In this document: piece by piece, positions 36,482 to 44,831 of the stretch | Numbering within the stretch: the stretch's first letter is position 1 | Layout: each line of letters begins with the position of its first letter | Assembly: GCA_910577365.1 (NCBI GenBank) | Contig: CAJTMU010000001.1 | Coordinates: 58,272 to 122,271 of the forward strand | Direction of reading: 5' to 3' | DNA length: 64,000 bases | Source: an uncultured Oscillospiraceae bacterium | Lineage (GTDB): Bacteria; Bacillota; Clostridia; Oscillospirales; Ruminococcaceae | Translations under genes and position numbers: made by a program | The notes under the pieces: generated by a model | Databases searched by the model: none | What the model saw: the letters and a program-made list of their open reading frames with translations, nothing else | What the model was told of the DNA's origin: nothing

Positions 36482-36988
36482 GGATAAGTACGCGGAACTC
36501 TGTCGGGTGCGCGCATTATCGGGAATGCTGCGAACAAAGGCAGATGCGGAAAAACCGCCTTTTCCAAAATAAAATGTCGGAGAATTTTGGCTTTTCAGCG
36601 CCGAAAATCTAAACGGATTTTCAGCTATCACACCCTCTCCGCAAAGTCCCGCGACAGGGGGCAAGGCGCAGGGCAAAACGAATCTTCTGCGGCAAAAATA
36701 ATCGGAAAAAGGCAATTACCCTTACCGCACTGGGGTGCGGAAGGTTTGCGCACAACGCGGTACGCCGCGGCATGTGCAATTGTTTATAACGCAATAATTG
36801 GTTCTTAGCGCAAGCGGCGCGGTAAGCCCCGCGGTGACAGACGTTAAAAGCTCTCAGCGTCACGGTTCACTGCCCCGATTGAGTAAAACTGCTGATTTTA
36901 AGCGTTAAAACTTTTCTCTGATTTGTGAGAGAGGTTGTATCACGAACACCGAGGTCATCTACGGTAATCGCGATACGACCTCTTTTTT
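36482..36988 (+). ncRNA. candidate large structured non-coding RNA, about 510 nt, family unknown
   Basis: The interval runs from a consensus promoter to a terminator and no frame in it looks like a protein. It is dense in short perfect stems: GCGG/CCGC at 36547-36559, GAAAATC/GATTTTC near 36603-36622, CCGCAC/GTGCGG near 36727-36742, and CGCGG/CCGCG near 36758-36771, which is bracketed by TTGCGCA and ATGTGCAA. It lacks the GAGGAAAGTCC core of RNase P RNA, the CCA-ending tRNA part of tmRNA and the GGAAG...GCAGG signature of SRP RNA. Length would suit the large ornate RNAs of Firmicutes (OLE, ROOL type), but no match can be claimed. Confidence 0.5.
36930..36988 (+). terminator. terminator of the RNA candidate
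   Basis: AGAGGTTGTATC (36930-36941) pairs with GATACGACCTCT (36972-36983) with one G-T pair and is followed by TTTTTT. The 30-base loop is longer than usual and may fold itself (ACCG/CGGT). Confidence 0.7.
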
Positions 36989-37059
36989 AGGTATTAAGAT
37001 ACTTTATATTTCGGGAATGTGCGGAAAAATAATATTTGGTAATAACCGTTTAAAACCCG

Positions 37060-37088
37060 TTGCATTTTCCCGCGAAATGTTGTATAAT
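37060..37088 (+). promoter_or_regulatory. sigma-A promoter of the gene at 37237 and probably darA-holB-ricT
   Basis: TTGCAT (37060-37065), 17 bases, TATAAT (37083-37088). The leader is about 140 nt. Confidence 0.8.
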
Positions 37089-37236
37089 AATAGTAAAAAC
37101 ATATTCTGATTTAAACTGAAACAATCCGATTCTTTTAAAGCGGAATAAATATATTACGGAAACCGCCGAAAGCAGCGCGAAAAGAGCTGTCATAAGCAGC
37201 GAAAGCAGGCAGCGGCGTGAAGAAAGGAGCGCTATT

Positions 37237-37896
37237 ATGGCTTATGAACCATTAGAATCTCACGATGAATATTTGAAGGCAGTGGAACAGTATCAAGATT
37301 ATGAAGCCGGCACTTATCAATCTATGACATTGGAAGAAAAAATGAATTTTTTTGATGGTATTCATACTAATCATATTCCCCTTTTTGATGAGGACGGAGA
37401 TGATATGGATACTTCCGACGATTACTATGCAATAAGAGATGAGTTTTTGGAGCATCCCGAGCAATTTACCTTAGATCATATTTTGGAATTTATAAAAATG
37501 TTGGATGATAACTGCTATCAGCCCTCCTTTATGGATACGATCATGAATATTATCCATAACATTGTTTGTTATTATCAGTTAGGGGGAGTTACTTACCTGC
37601 TCTCACATTTACATGAAGTTCCAAGCCGCGGATATGAACTTGGTCTGTTCCGCAACATTCGTTATTTAATCAAAAACGATGCTGTTTATCCGCTTGTAAA
37701 GGAAGCGCTTACGCAAATCAGTCCCGATGACAGAGAATTTGTACTGCAAATTTTAGAGGGGACAAATATGCCCGTTATTCTCGGAATCAATAGCGAAACA
37801 AGGAAATTCCCTATTTTAAGTGAGTGCGGGGACGAAATTGAGATGAAAAGAAAAGCTGAGTTGGCGGATTTGATCTCTCGTCTATCAAACGAATAA
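37237..37896 (+). CDS. acidic protein of unknown function
   Basis: The protein has 219 residues, acidic and mostly helical by appearance, with no signal peptide or membrane segment. AAAGGAG precedes the start. Codon use is markedly AT-richer than that of the downstream darA-holB genes, hinting at later arrival. Size and acidity would fit an immunity-type protein, but no toxin gene is adjacent and no motif is recognised. It sits between a strong promoter and darA, so it probably shares their transcript. Confidence 0.65.
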   Translation: MAYEPLESHDEYLKAVEQYQDYEAGTYQSMTLEEKMNFFDGIHTNHIPLFDEDGDDMDTSDDYYAIRDEFLEHPEQFTLDHILEFIKMLDDNCYQPSFMDTIMNIIHNIVCYYQLGGVTYLLSHLHEVPSRGYELGLFRNIRYLIKNDAVYPLVKEALTQISPDDREFVLQILEGTNMPVILGINSETRKFPILSECGDEIEMKRKAELADLISRLSNE

Positions 37897-37983
37897 GAAC
37901 CTGCACCAATAGCGCAGGCACACGGCTTTTCGGCATTTTTTGCAGTCTGGCTGCGAAAAAATTTTGCAGATAAGGAGTAAAGT

Positions 37984-38307
37984 ATGAAACTGATTTTTGC
38001 GATAATCAACAACGATGACAGCCACGCGGTGCAGTCCGCACTGACCAAGGGCGGTATACAGGCGACAAAGCTTGCTTCGTCGGGGGGCTTTCTTATGGCG
38101 GGAAACACCACCTTTATGATTTGCTCCGACGACGACAAGCTGGAGGAGATCATTGAAATAGTAAAGAAGCACTCTCACAGAAGAAAGCAGTTTGTGCCGA
38201 ATTCCGCGAGCTATGGTATCGGAAGCTACGCAAGCTTTCCCGTTGAAGTAACTGTGGGCGGTGCTACGGTATTTGTGACCAATGTTGAAAGGTTCGAGAA
38301 GATATAA
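37984..38307 (+). CDS. darA: cyclic-di-AMP receptor, PII-like
   Basis: The protein has 107 residues. It starts MKLIFAIINNDDSHAVQSAL and contains KLASSGGFLMAGNTTFMI, the hallmark of the DarA/PstA (YaaQ) family, trimeric PII-like proteins that bind c-di-AMP. It overlaps holB in a TAATG, and the order darA-holB-ricT is conserved in Firmicutes. Confidence 0.93.
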   Translation: MKLIFAIINNDDSHAVQSALTKGGIQATKLASSGGFLMAGNTTFMICSDDDKLEEIIEIVKKHSHRRKQFVPNSASYGIGSYASFPVEVTVGGATVFVTNVERFEKI

Positions 38308-39290
38308 TGCAGCTTTACGATAAAGACGGTCTGCAAAAAAGACTGACGGATATAGCGGTCAAAAACAGGCTTCCACATGCCATACTTCTTCACGGCGACA
38401 GCGGCTCGGGAAAAAAGGTTATGGCACGCTATATCGCCAAGCTGTTTTTATGCGAAACGCTGATTTCAAAAGGAAACAGTTCCGCGGGCGAATGTTGTCC
38501 GTGCGAGAGCTGTCCCGCATGCAGGAGCATAAACGCGGACGAGCATCCCGACGTGATTTTTGTAAAGCAGCTCTGCGGCGGAAAATATTCTATGGACCAA
38601 TTCCGCGCCGTGCTTTCGGGAACAGTGATAAAGCCCAACAACGGCGGGGTTAAGGTATATGTTTTCGAGGACTGCGGGGATATGCGTGTGCAGCACCAGA
38701 ATGCTTTACTAAAGCTGATTGAGGAGCCTGCCGACTATCTTAGATTTGTTTTCACCTGCGAAAATTCAAATTCAATACTGGAAACCATACTTTCCAGAGT
38801 GACCGAGTTTGAGGTCAGTCCCATGTCGGTGACGGAGTGCGCAGAGTGTCTTATTGACAGCGGAGTTGAACCGAAAAGGGCAATGGAGCTTTCTGAGACC
38901 TTTTCGGGAAACGCGGGAAAATGTCTGGCGGTTGTTGAAGGCGGCGAGGAAACCAAGCTGATAGAGTCTGCAAGGAGAGCCGCAGCTGCTGTCGGCGCGC
39001 GGGACAAACTACTCACAGCCGCCGCGCTGTCCGAGCAGACAGGCAGGGCGGACTTTGCCGGCACACTGGATTATTTCACGGATATACTGCGAGACGCGCT
39101 TGCTCTTCGCTGCGGCGGAGAAGCCACATCCTGCGGCAAAAAGGAAGCGGCGGCAATAGCGGGAAGCTTTTCGCAGGCGCAAATTCTTAATATGCTGGAC
39201 AGTGTTTTTGAGGTTGCGGAAAACGGAGAGATAAATCTGAATCTGGCTCTGTCCGCGGCGTATCTCAGTTATAAGCTGTATAAAAATTAG
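38307..39290 (+). CDS. holB: DNA polymerase III delta' subunit (clamp loader)
   Basis: The protein has 327 residues. It is an AAA+ clamp-loader subunit with a P-loop-like GDSGSGKK at residues 30-37, a zinc knuckle (CCPCESCPAC) near residue 66 and LLKLIEEPADYLRFVFTCEN, the typical sensor region. With tau/gamma and delta it opens the sliding clamp. It is coupled to darA. Confidence 0.93.
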   Translation: MQLYDKDGLQKRLTDIAVKNRLPHAILLHGDSGSGKKVMARYIAKLFLCETLISKGNSSAGECCPCESCPACRSINADEHPDVIFVKQLCGGKYSMDQFRAVLSGTVIKPNNGGVKVYVFEDCGDMRVQHQNALLKLIEEPADYLRFVFTCENSNSILETILSRVTEFEVSPMSVTECAECLIDSGVEPKRAMELSETFSGNAGKCLAVVEGGEETKLIESARRAAAAVGARDKLLTAAALSEQTGRADFAGTLDYFTDILRDALALRCGGEATSCGKKEAAAIAGSFSQAQILNMLDSVFEVAENGEINLNLALSAAYLSYKLYKN

Positions 39291-39331
39291 TGGTTGAATG
39301 ATGTAAAAATTTTTTAATATCAAGGAGTAAA

Positions 39332-40432
39332 ATGGATAACAATTACTATACCGAAAAAATCGCCCCAAAGGGGAAAAATACACAGGAGTTTTCCGCTCAG
39401 GACAAGTCCGAGGGCGACAAGCGCACGGATAGTCGTAATGACAATCGGCAGAAACGGCGCACTGAACGCAGCGAAAGATTTGACAAGAACGAAAAGCGGA
39501 ACAATACTCAGAACAGCTGCGAAGCCGACGAAGTCAAAACCAATCCGCCCGAATCCGCCGCAGCAATGGTGGAAATTATTGGAATACGGTTTAAAGACGT
39601 GGGAAAGATATATTATTTTTCCCCTGAAGGCGTAGAATTCAAGCAGGGTGACCGAGCTATTGTGGAAACGGCGCGGGGAGTGGAATGCGGGGATATCGTG
39701 CTTGCCAACCGAAGCGTCCCCGAAAGCAGCCTTGTGACATCTCTGAAAAGCATTATACGCAAAGCGACCCCGGAGGATGAACGCCAGCTTGAACAGAACC
39801 GCCGCAAGGAAAAGGAAGTGATGCAGCTTTTCAGTGAGAAGATACGCCAGCATAACCTTGAAATGAAACCGATAGATATCGACTGCACCTTTGACGGCAG
39901 CAAGATACTGTTCTACTTTACCTCCGATGGACGCGTGGATTTCCGCGAACTTGTCAAAGATCTGGCAGCTATATACCGCACAAGAATAGAGCTGCGGCAG
40001 ATAGGCGTGCGGGATGAGGCGAAAATGCTCGGAGGTATCGGTATATGCGGCAGGCAATTCTGCTGCGCGGGATTTCTCGGAGAGTTTCAGCCCGTTTCCA
40101 TCAAGATGGCAAAGGAGCAGTCACTCTCGCTTAATCCCACCAAAATATCGGGAACATGCGGACGGCTTATGTGCTGCCTGAAATATGAGCAGAGCTGCTA
40201 TGAGGAGTTCCTGCGCACCACCCCGAAAGTGGGAGCTTATGTAGAAACCGCCGAGGGGCGCGGCATAGTGGAAGAAACAAATCTGCTTACGGGAATATTG
40301 AAAATAAAGCTTGACAAGAACCCGAATGCTCCCATAACCGTTAATAAAACGGAGGTCAAGCTGATAAAGGACGGTCAGATACGTCTTAACCGCGACGAAA
40401 TAAGAGCGCTGAAAAACCTTGAGGATAACTGA
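39332..40432 (+). CDS. ricT: PSP1-domain protein of the RicT/YaaT family
   Basis: The protein has 366 residues. The first 80 are a charged low-complexity tail; then the PSP1 domain follows with ICGRQFCC and GTCGRLMCCLKYE cysteine clusters that hold an iron-sulphur cluster in the RicAFT complex. In Bacillus this complex acts in RNA processing with RNase Y, sporulation and competence. AAGGAG precedes the start. It is the last gene of the cluster, followed by a terminator. Confidence 0.9.
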   Translation: MDNNYYTEKIAPKGKNTQEFSAQDKSEGDKRTDSRNDNRQKRRTERSERFDKNEKRNNTQNSCEADEVKTNPPESAAAMVEIIGIRFKDVGKIYYFSPEGVEFKQGDRAIVETARGVECGDIVLANRSVPESSLVTSLKSIIRKATPEDERQLEQNRRKEKEVMQLFSEKIRQHNLEMKPIDIDCTFDGSKILFYFTSDGRVDFRELVKDLAAIYRTRIELRQIGVRDEAKMLGGIGICGRQFCCAGFLGEFQPVSIKMAKEQSLSLNPTKISGTCGRLMCCLKYEQSCYEEFLRTTPKVGAYVETAEGRGIVEETNLLTGILKIKLDKNPNAPITVNKTEVKLIKDGQIRLNRDEIRALKNLEDN

Positions 40433-40439
40433 AATTTCT

Positions 40440-40462
40440 CCCGCCCTTTTAGGGCGGGTAAG
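40440..40462 (+). terminator. terminator after ricT
   Basis: CCCGCCC/GGGCGGG with a 5-base loop and TTTTT five bases later, directly behind the ricT stop. Confidence 0.85.
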
Positions 40463-40562
40463 TTTTTGTAGGTGTTTTGATAAAAATAAATAATAATCTG
40501 TGTAATTAAGATAGGTTGGCAATAAGCAGTAGTGCTTTTAAGGAATGATGACTAAAAGTTGA

Positions 40563-40712
40563 TTATTTAAAAGAATTTCCCGCACCGCTGCGCTTTTAAG
40601 TTTTGCACAATATTTGCTTGTTATCTTAAGTATTAACGCCACTGTTGCGCAAAACTTTCGGTTTGCGAGAAATTCATGCATTGGCGGTCACTTTAAATCT
40701 GCTTACAGCGCC
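40563..40712 (+). repeat. interspersed palindromic repeat, copy R3
   Basis: The left arm is TTTAAAAGAATTTCCCGCAC from 40567. The right arm is GCGAGAAATTCATGCATTGG followed by CGGTCACTTTAAATCTGCTT. The private stem is AAGTTTTGC/GCAAAACTT. It lies between ricT and thrS; the rest of the gap has the thrS promoter. Confidence 0.6.
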
Positions 40713-40825
40713 TATGACTCTTGATTTTTAAGTGATATATGACCGCGTTACGCTTATAATATAAACTATTGTTTAATAACAAGCTTTTTAAACTTTTTAT
40801 TTTGAACGCAAATTTAATTTTTGTC

Positions 40826-40854
40826 TTGACAATCACGCTGATAAGTAGTACAAT
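40826..40854 (+). promoter_or_regulatory. sigma-A promoter of thrS
   Basis: TTGACA (40826-40831), 17 bases, TACAAT (40849-40854). The leader of about 95 nt has a CCCC/GGGG hairpin near 40868-40883. It is too short for a T-box. Confidence 0.88.
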
Positions 40855-40954
40855 ATAAGTTGATACTCCCCGTGATAATGGGGTAAAAACGCGCGGAGTG
40901 CCGCGCAATATCCCGGGCGGGCGTTTGTATAGTTCGCCGGAAAGGAAGATAAAA

Positions 40955-42856
40955 ATGATAAAAGTAACTGTAAACGGCGAGGCTAAAGAATTTGAGTCGG
41001 CACTTTCCGCGTTTGACGCGGCAAGAGAAATGGGGCTTGCAAAGACCGCCTGCGCCGCGGAGATCAACGGCAAAACGGTCGACCTGAGAACTGCTCTTGA
41101 AGATGGAAACGAAGTTAAGATACTGACCTTTGAGGATGAACAGGGACAGCGCGCGTTTAACCATACCGCTTCCCATGTGCTGGCGCAGGCAGTGAAAAGA
41201 CTGTTTCCCAACACAAAGCTTGCGATAGGTCCGGCTATCGACAACGGATTCTATTATGATTTTGACACCGAAGAGCCTTTTACCGCCGAAACACTGCTAA
41301 AGCTGGAAGCAGAAATGAAAAAAATAGTAAAGGAGAGTATACGGCTGGAGCAGTTTACTCTCTCTCCCGAAGATGCAATAAAGCACCTTGAGGAGCAGAA
41401 CGAGCCTTATAAGGTCGAACTTTGCCGTGAGCACGGTGACAAGGGCGAGCCTATCTCTTTCTATAAGCAGGGTGATTTCACCGACCTTTGCGCCGGTCCT
41501 CACCTGATGTCCACATCGTCGGTAAAGGCGTTCAAGCTTACCTCGGTAACAGGTGCTTACTGGCGCGGCAGCGAGAAAAACAAAATGCTCACAAGAATTT
41601 ATGGAACGGCGTTCCCCTCAAAGGACGCTCTCGCCGAGCACCTTGAGAGGCTTGAGGAAGCGAAAAAACGCGATCACAGAAAGCTTGGCAAGGAGCTTGG
41701 TCTGTTCGCGCTGCTGGACGAAGGTCCCGGATTTCCGTTCTTCCTGCCCAAGGGAATGGTTCTGAGAAATACGCTGCTTGATTACTGGAGAGAGGTACAC
41801 AAAAAGTACGGTTACGTCGAGATATCGACCCCGATAATCCTTAATCAGGAGCTTTGGCACAGAAGCGGTCACTGGGATCACTACAAAGATAATATGTACA
41901 CCACTGTCATTGATGACGGGGATTACGCGGTAAAGCCCATGAACTGCCCGGGCGGCATGCTGCTGTATAAAATTGAGCCGAAATCCTACCGCGATTTTCC
42001 GCTTCGTATGGCGGAGCTGGGGCTGGTGCACCGCCACGAGCTTTCAGGCGCGCTTCACGGACTTTTCAGGGTGCGCTGCTTTACTCAGGACGACGCGCAT
42101 ATATTTATGACATGGGATCAGGTTGAGAGTGAGATTCAGGGCGTTGTGCGCCTGTTTGACGAGGTTTACTCCACCTTTGCTCTGACATATAAAATCGAGA
42201 TTTCAACAATGCCCGAGGATCATATCGGTGAAAAGGAAACATGGGATATGGCTACCGATATGCTTAAAAAAGCGGTTTCTGAGATGGGCAAAGAGTATGT
42301 TATCAACGAGGGCGACGGCGCTTTCTACGGTCCGAAGATAGACTTTCACCTGTCCGACTCTCTGGGAAGAACATGGCAGTGCGGCACGATACAGCTCGAT
42401 ATGCAGATGCCCGAGCGCTTTGAGCTGGAATATACCGGCGCTGACGGCGAAAAGCACCGTCCCGTTATGATACACCGCGCGTGTCTCGGTTCTATCGAGC
42501 GCTTTATCGGCGTTATTACTGAGCATTTCGCAGGCGCTTTCCCGCTGTGGCTGTCTCCTGAGCAGGTAAGGATACTTCCAGTTACCGACAGAGCCAAGGA
42601 GTACGGCGAAAAGATAGCCGCAAGGCTGGATAGTCTGGGCATACGCAGTTCGGTAGACAACCGCAACGAGAAGATAGGCTATAAGATACGTCAGGCTCAG
42701 CTTGAAAAGATTCCTTATTTCTTTATCGTCGGTGATAAAGAGGTCGAGGAGAACACCGTTTCTTTGCGCTCACGCAAGGAGGGCGACCTCGGCGCTTCAC
42801 CGCTTGACGAGGTAATAGACAGAATAGTAACCGAAAACGCCGAAAAAACAAGATAA
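40955..42856 (+). CDS. thrS: threonyl-tRNA synthetase
   Basis: The protein has 633 residues: an N-terminal TGS domain (residues 1-62), the editing domain with HTASHVLAQAV near 70 and CAGPHLMSTSSV near 190, the class II catalytic core with PMNCPGGMLLYK and the zinc/active-site residues in RHELSGALHGLFRVRCFTQD, and the anticodon-binding domain (RILPVTDRAKEYGEK on). It charges tRNA-Thr and edits Ser-tRNA-Thr. ATG at 40955 has GGAAAGGAAG upstream. Unusually for a Firmicute, no T-box leader is present. Confidence 0.97.
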   Translation: MIKVTVNGEAKEFESALSAFDAAREMGLAKTACAAEINGKTVDLRTALEDGNEVKILTFEDEQGQRAFNHTASHVLAQAVKRLFPNTKLAIGPAIDNGFYYDFDTEEPFTAETLLKLEAEMKKIVKESIRLEQFTLSPEDAIKHLEEQNEPYKVELCREHGDKGEPISFYKQGDFTDLCAGPHLMSTSSVKAFKLTSVTGAYWRGSEKNKMLTRIYGTAFPSKDALAEHLERLEEAKKRDHRKLGKELGLFALLDEGPGFPFFLPKGMVLRNTLLDYWREVHKKYGYVEISTPIILNQELWHRSGHWDHYKDNMYTTVIDDGDYAVKPMNCPGGMLLYKIEPKSYRDFPLRMAELGLVHRHELSGALHGLFRVRCFTQDDAHIFMTWDQVESEIQGVVRLFDEVYSTFALTYKIEISTMPEDHIGEKETWDMATDMLKKAVSEMGKEYVINEGDGAFYGPKIDFHLSDSLGRTWQCGTIQLDMQMPERFELEYTGADGEKHRPVMIHRACLGSIERFIGVITEHFAGAFPLWLSPEQVRILPVTDRAKEYGEKIAARLDSLGIRSSVDNRNEKIGYKIRQAQLEKIPYFFIVGDKEVEENTVSLRSRKEGDLGASPLDEVIDRIVTENAEKTR

Positions 42857-42868
42857 AATCACAACCTT

Positions 42869-42940
42869 TTCTCACAGCCCGAAACGCTTGAACTGATAAA
42901 TTATTTTTACCGCGTAACAGGCGTTGAGCGGCTGTGAGAA
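42869..42940 (+). promoter_or_regulatory. large hairpin between thrS and the SseB-domain gene
   Basis: TTCTCACAGCC (42869-42879) pairs perfectly with GGCTGTGAGAA (42930-42940), with an inner ACGC/GCGT. No T-run follows, so it looks more like an RNA structure in the leader of the next gene than a terminator. Confidence 0.45.
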
Positions 42941-43020
42941 CATATTCTCGGAAAGGTCAAAGGTGAAAGGCAGGATATGCGCCGTTTCACTTCCGACTTT
43001 TAAAAGGAAAGGAAATAATT

Positions 43021-43482
43021 ATGGCAAATCAACAACCGCTAACCAATGAACAGCTTAAAGAGTTCAACAAGGTACTTGAGGAGCGTATCATCGAAGCTAA
43101 CAAGGACAAGGCAAAGTGGAAAAAGGTGCTGCCCGATCTTATGTCGGCGGATGTGTTCGTTGTGGCGCAGCTGTCTGACCGCACAAACGACAAGGGCGAA
43201 CGGCTGATGAATATCCTCACGCTCACCGACAAAGCCGGACATCAGACCGTACCCTTTTTTACCTCACCCGCAAGGCTCTCTGTGCTTGCAAACGAAAACA
43301 GAAAGACCTTTAACGTTATGAAGCTCAATACGGTTAAGCTGTTTCAGTCCGTAAAAGGGAAATCCGCGGTGCTTAACCCCAATTCCCCCGCGGTAAAGGC
43401 GTTCACTCCGTTTGAGATGAACGTGCTGGTTATGGAAAATCTTGACAAGCTGCCCAAAACGGAGAAGCCTGCCGAGGAATAA
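43021..43482 (+). CDS. SseB-domain protein
   Basis: The protein has 153 residues. The segment TVPFFTSPARLSVL followed by NPNSPAVKAFTPFEMNVL matches the SseB domain, a small fold found in Enterobacteria and many Firmicutes whose biochemical role is unclear. It is cytosolic, with a helical N-terminal part. AAAGGAAA precedes the start. It lies downstream of thrS, probably with its own regulation via the hairpin at 42869. Confidence 0.75.
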   Translation: MANQQPLTNEQLKEFNKVLEERIIEANKDKAKWKKVLPDLMSADVFVVAQLSDRTNDKGERLMNILTLTDKAGHQTVPFFTSPARLSVLANENRKTFNVMKLNTVKLFQSVKGKSAVLNPNSPAVKAFTPFEMNVLVMENLDKLPKTEKPAEE

Positions 43483-43558
43483 ACAAGAATCCGTATAAAC
43501 CGTATACTGTTTGTACGGATTCAAAAACAAAAAGAACATTTTAAGGAGAGATTCAGAC

Positions 43559-44701
43559 ATGAAGATGATCAAATACGCAGCTTTGATTTCGGCTGCTGCA
43601 ATGATGCTGACGCTTACAGCGTGCAAGCAGGGAAACAATGTGACCGTGGAAAACAGCTCCGACGGAAGCTCCGCCGGCACATCCAATTCAAGTAGTTCAA
43701 GCGAGACTTTTCTTGACAAGGCAAGCAAATTTCTTGAGGCAGACGGGCGCGGCTATGGCAAGGAGCATTCTGCCGAAATAGGCGAGGAATTGAAAAACGA
43801 GTTCTTCTCACTTAAGGTTACTGACGTTTACCGCTATTCCAGCATGGGCGAATATCTGCCCGATGACGGATTTGATTTCGTGGCGGTAAATATTTCGGTG
43901 GGAAATATTTTCTCGGAGTCGATACCTGTGGGAAGCTACGATTATGTTCTGCGCTGGGGCGAGGGCGACGAAAACAGCTTTGAGGCGTTCCAGGTGGGGA
44001 ATATGCATACCGACTATGATATCAGCTTCTTCCCCGACGATACCACTCTTTCCGTGGGAGCTTCAAAAAGCGGTTATATTATCTTTGAAGCACCCTCTGA
44101 CAGCACGGAGCTGACGCTGGAATATCTTGAGGTTTACGAGGACGACTTTGAGGGCAATACCTATCACATTAACCTCGGGAATCCTGAATTTGCCGCGAAC
44201 GACATCAAGCCCGAAAACGTCGCTCCAAGCGGTTCTGACGAAACCATATACGGTGATATCGGCGAAACCGTTTCAACGAACGAGTTTGATTTTTCCGTGA
44301 ACAACTTGGCAACGGGAAATATTATCGGAGAATACCCCGCCGACGACGGTTATACTTACGTTACGGCAGATGTTACGCTTACCAATACGCTCGAAACGGA
44401 GCTTGAGATAGGATCGGGTCTGTTCTGCGTCTACTTTGATATAGTCGAAGGTGAGGAGCGTTTCGAGGATTACGAATATGCGATGGATACAAGCGTGCTG
44501 GAAAGCGACAGTATGTTTACCACATATGATACGCTCGCGCCGGGCGGCACGGTAACGGGAACGATCGTTTTCATGGTTCCAGATGACGGCGTTAATCTTG
44601 ATCTGGTTGTTACTCAGCTTGCCGAGGACGAAACGATAAGCTCTTATCAGATACATCTGGGAGAGCTTTCCGAAATGGGCACATTGAGCCTGCAACTTTA
44701 A
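43559..44701 (+). CDS. lipoprotein with two DUF4352-like domains
   Basis: The protein has 380 residues with a lipoprotein signal ending LTAC (Cys22) and a serine-rich linker. Two similar immunoglobulin-like modules follow: the first from about residue 65 (IGEELKNEFFSLKVTDVYRY), the second from about 235 (IGETVSTNEFDFSVNNLATG), each ending in a YxIHL or YHINL strand. It is exposed on the cell surface. Such domains (DUF4352 group) are common in Firmicute lipoproteins with unknown ligands. AAGGAGAG precedes the start. Confidence 0.75.
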   Translation: MKMIKYAALISAAAMMLTLTACKQGNNVTVENSSDGSSAGTSNSSSSSETFLDKASKFLEADGRGYGKEHSAEIGEELKNEFFSLKVTDVYRYSSMGEYLPDDGFDFVAVNISVGNIFSESIPVGSYDYVLRWGEGDENSFEAFQVGNMHTDYDISFFPDDTTLSVGASKSGYIIFEAPSDSTELTLEYLEVYEDDFEGNTYHINLGNPEFAANDIKPENVAPSGSDETIYGDIGETVSTNEFDFSVNNLATGNIIGEYPADDGYTYVTADVTLTNTLETELEIGSGLFCVYFDIVEGEERFEDYEYAMDTSVLESDSMFTTYDTLAPGGTVTGTIVFMVPDDGVNLDLVVTQLAEDETISSYQIHLGELSEMGTLSLQL

Positions 44702-44720
44702 AAGCATGTAAAACAACAAA

Positions 44721-44755
44721 TTAAACACCCGTCCCGAATTGGGGTGGGTGTTTAA
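44721..44755 (+). terminator. terminator after the DUF4352-like lipoprotein
   Basis: TTAAACACCC/GGGTGTTTAA with inner CCC/GGG pairs, 20 bases after the stop. It is nearly palindromic and could also end the broken regulator gene on the minus strand. Confidence 0.75.
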
Positions 44756-44831
44756 TTGTGTGTCAAAATCAGGGCATCCCATCGTATTATTGAAAAGCGA
44801 GCGGGAAGCGGCAATAAGTCAAGCCATGCAA

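Noticed and set aside
36419..36715. Minus-strand frame of 98 codons over the RNA candidate
   Set aside because: Covers the strong plus-strand promoter, has no ribosome site and an arginine/phenylalanine-rich composition unlike local proteins.
36482..36988. RNase P RNA, tmRNA or SRP RNA as identity of the RNA candidate
   Set aside because: The GAGGAAAGTCC core, a CCA-ending tRNA-like domain and the SRP tetraloop/receptor signature are all absent; only a loose GCAAAGTCC resemblance exists.
40855..40954. T-box riboswitch ahead of thrS
   Set aside because: The leader is only about 95 nt, with no GGGTGG-type T-box sequence and no terminator/antiterminator pair.
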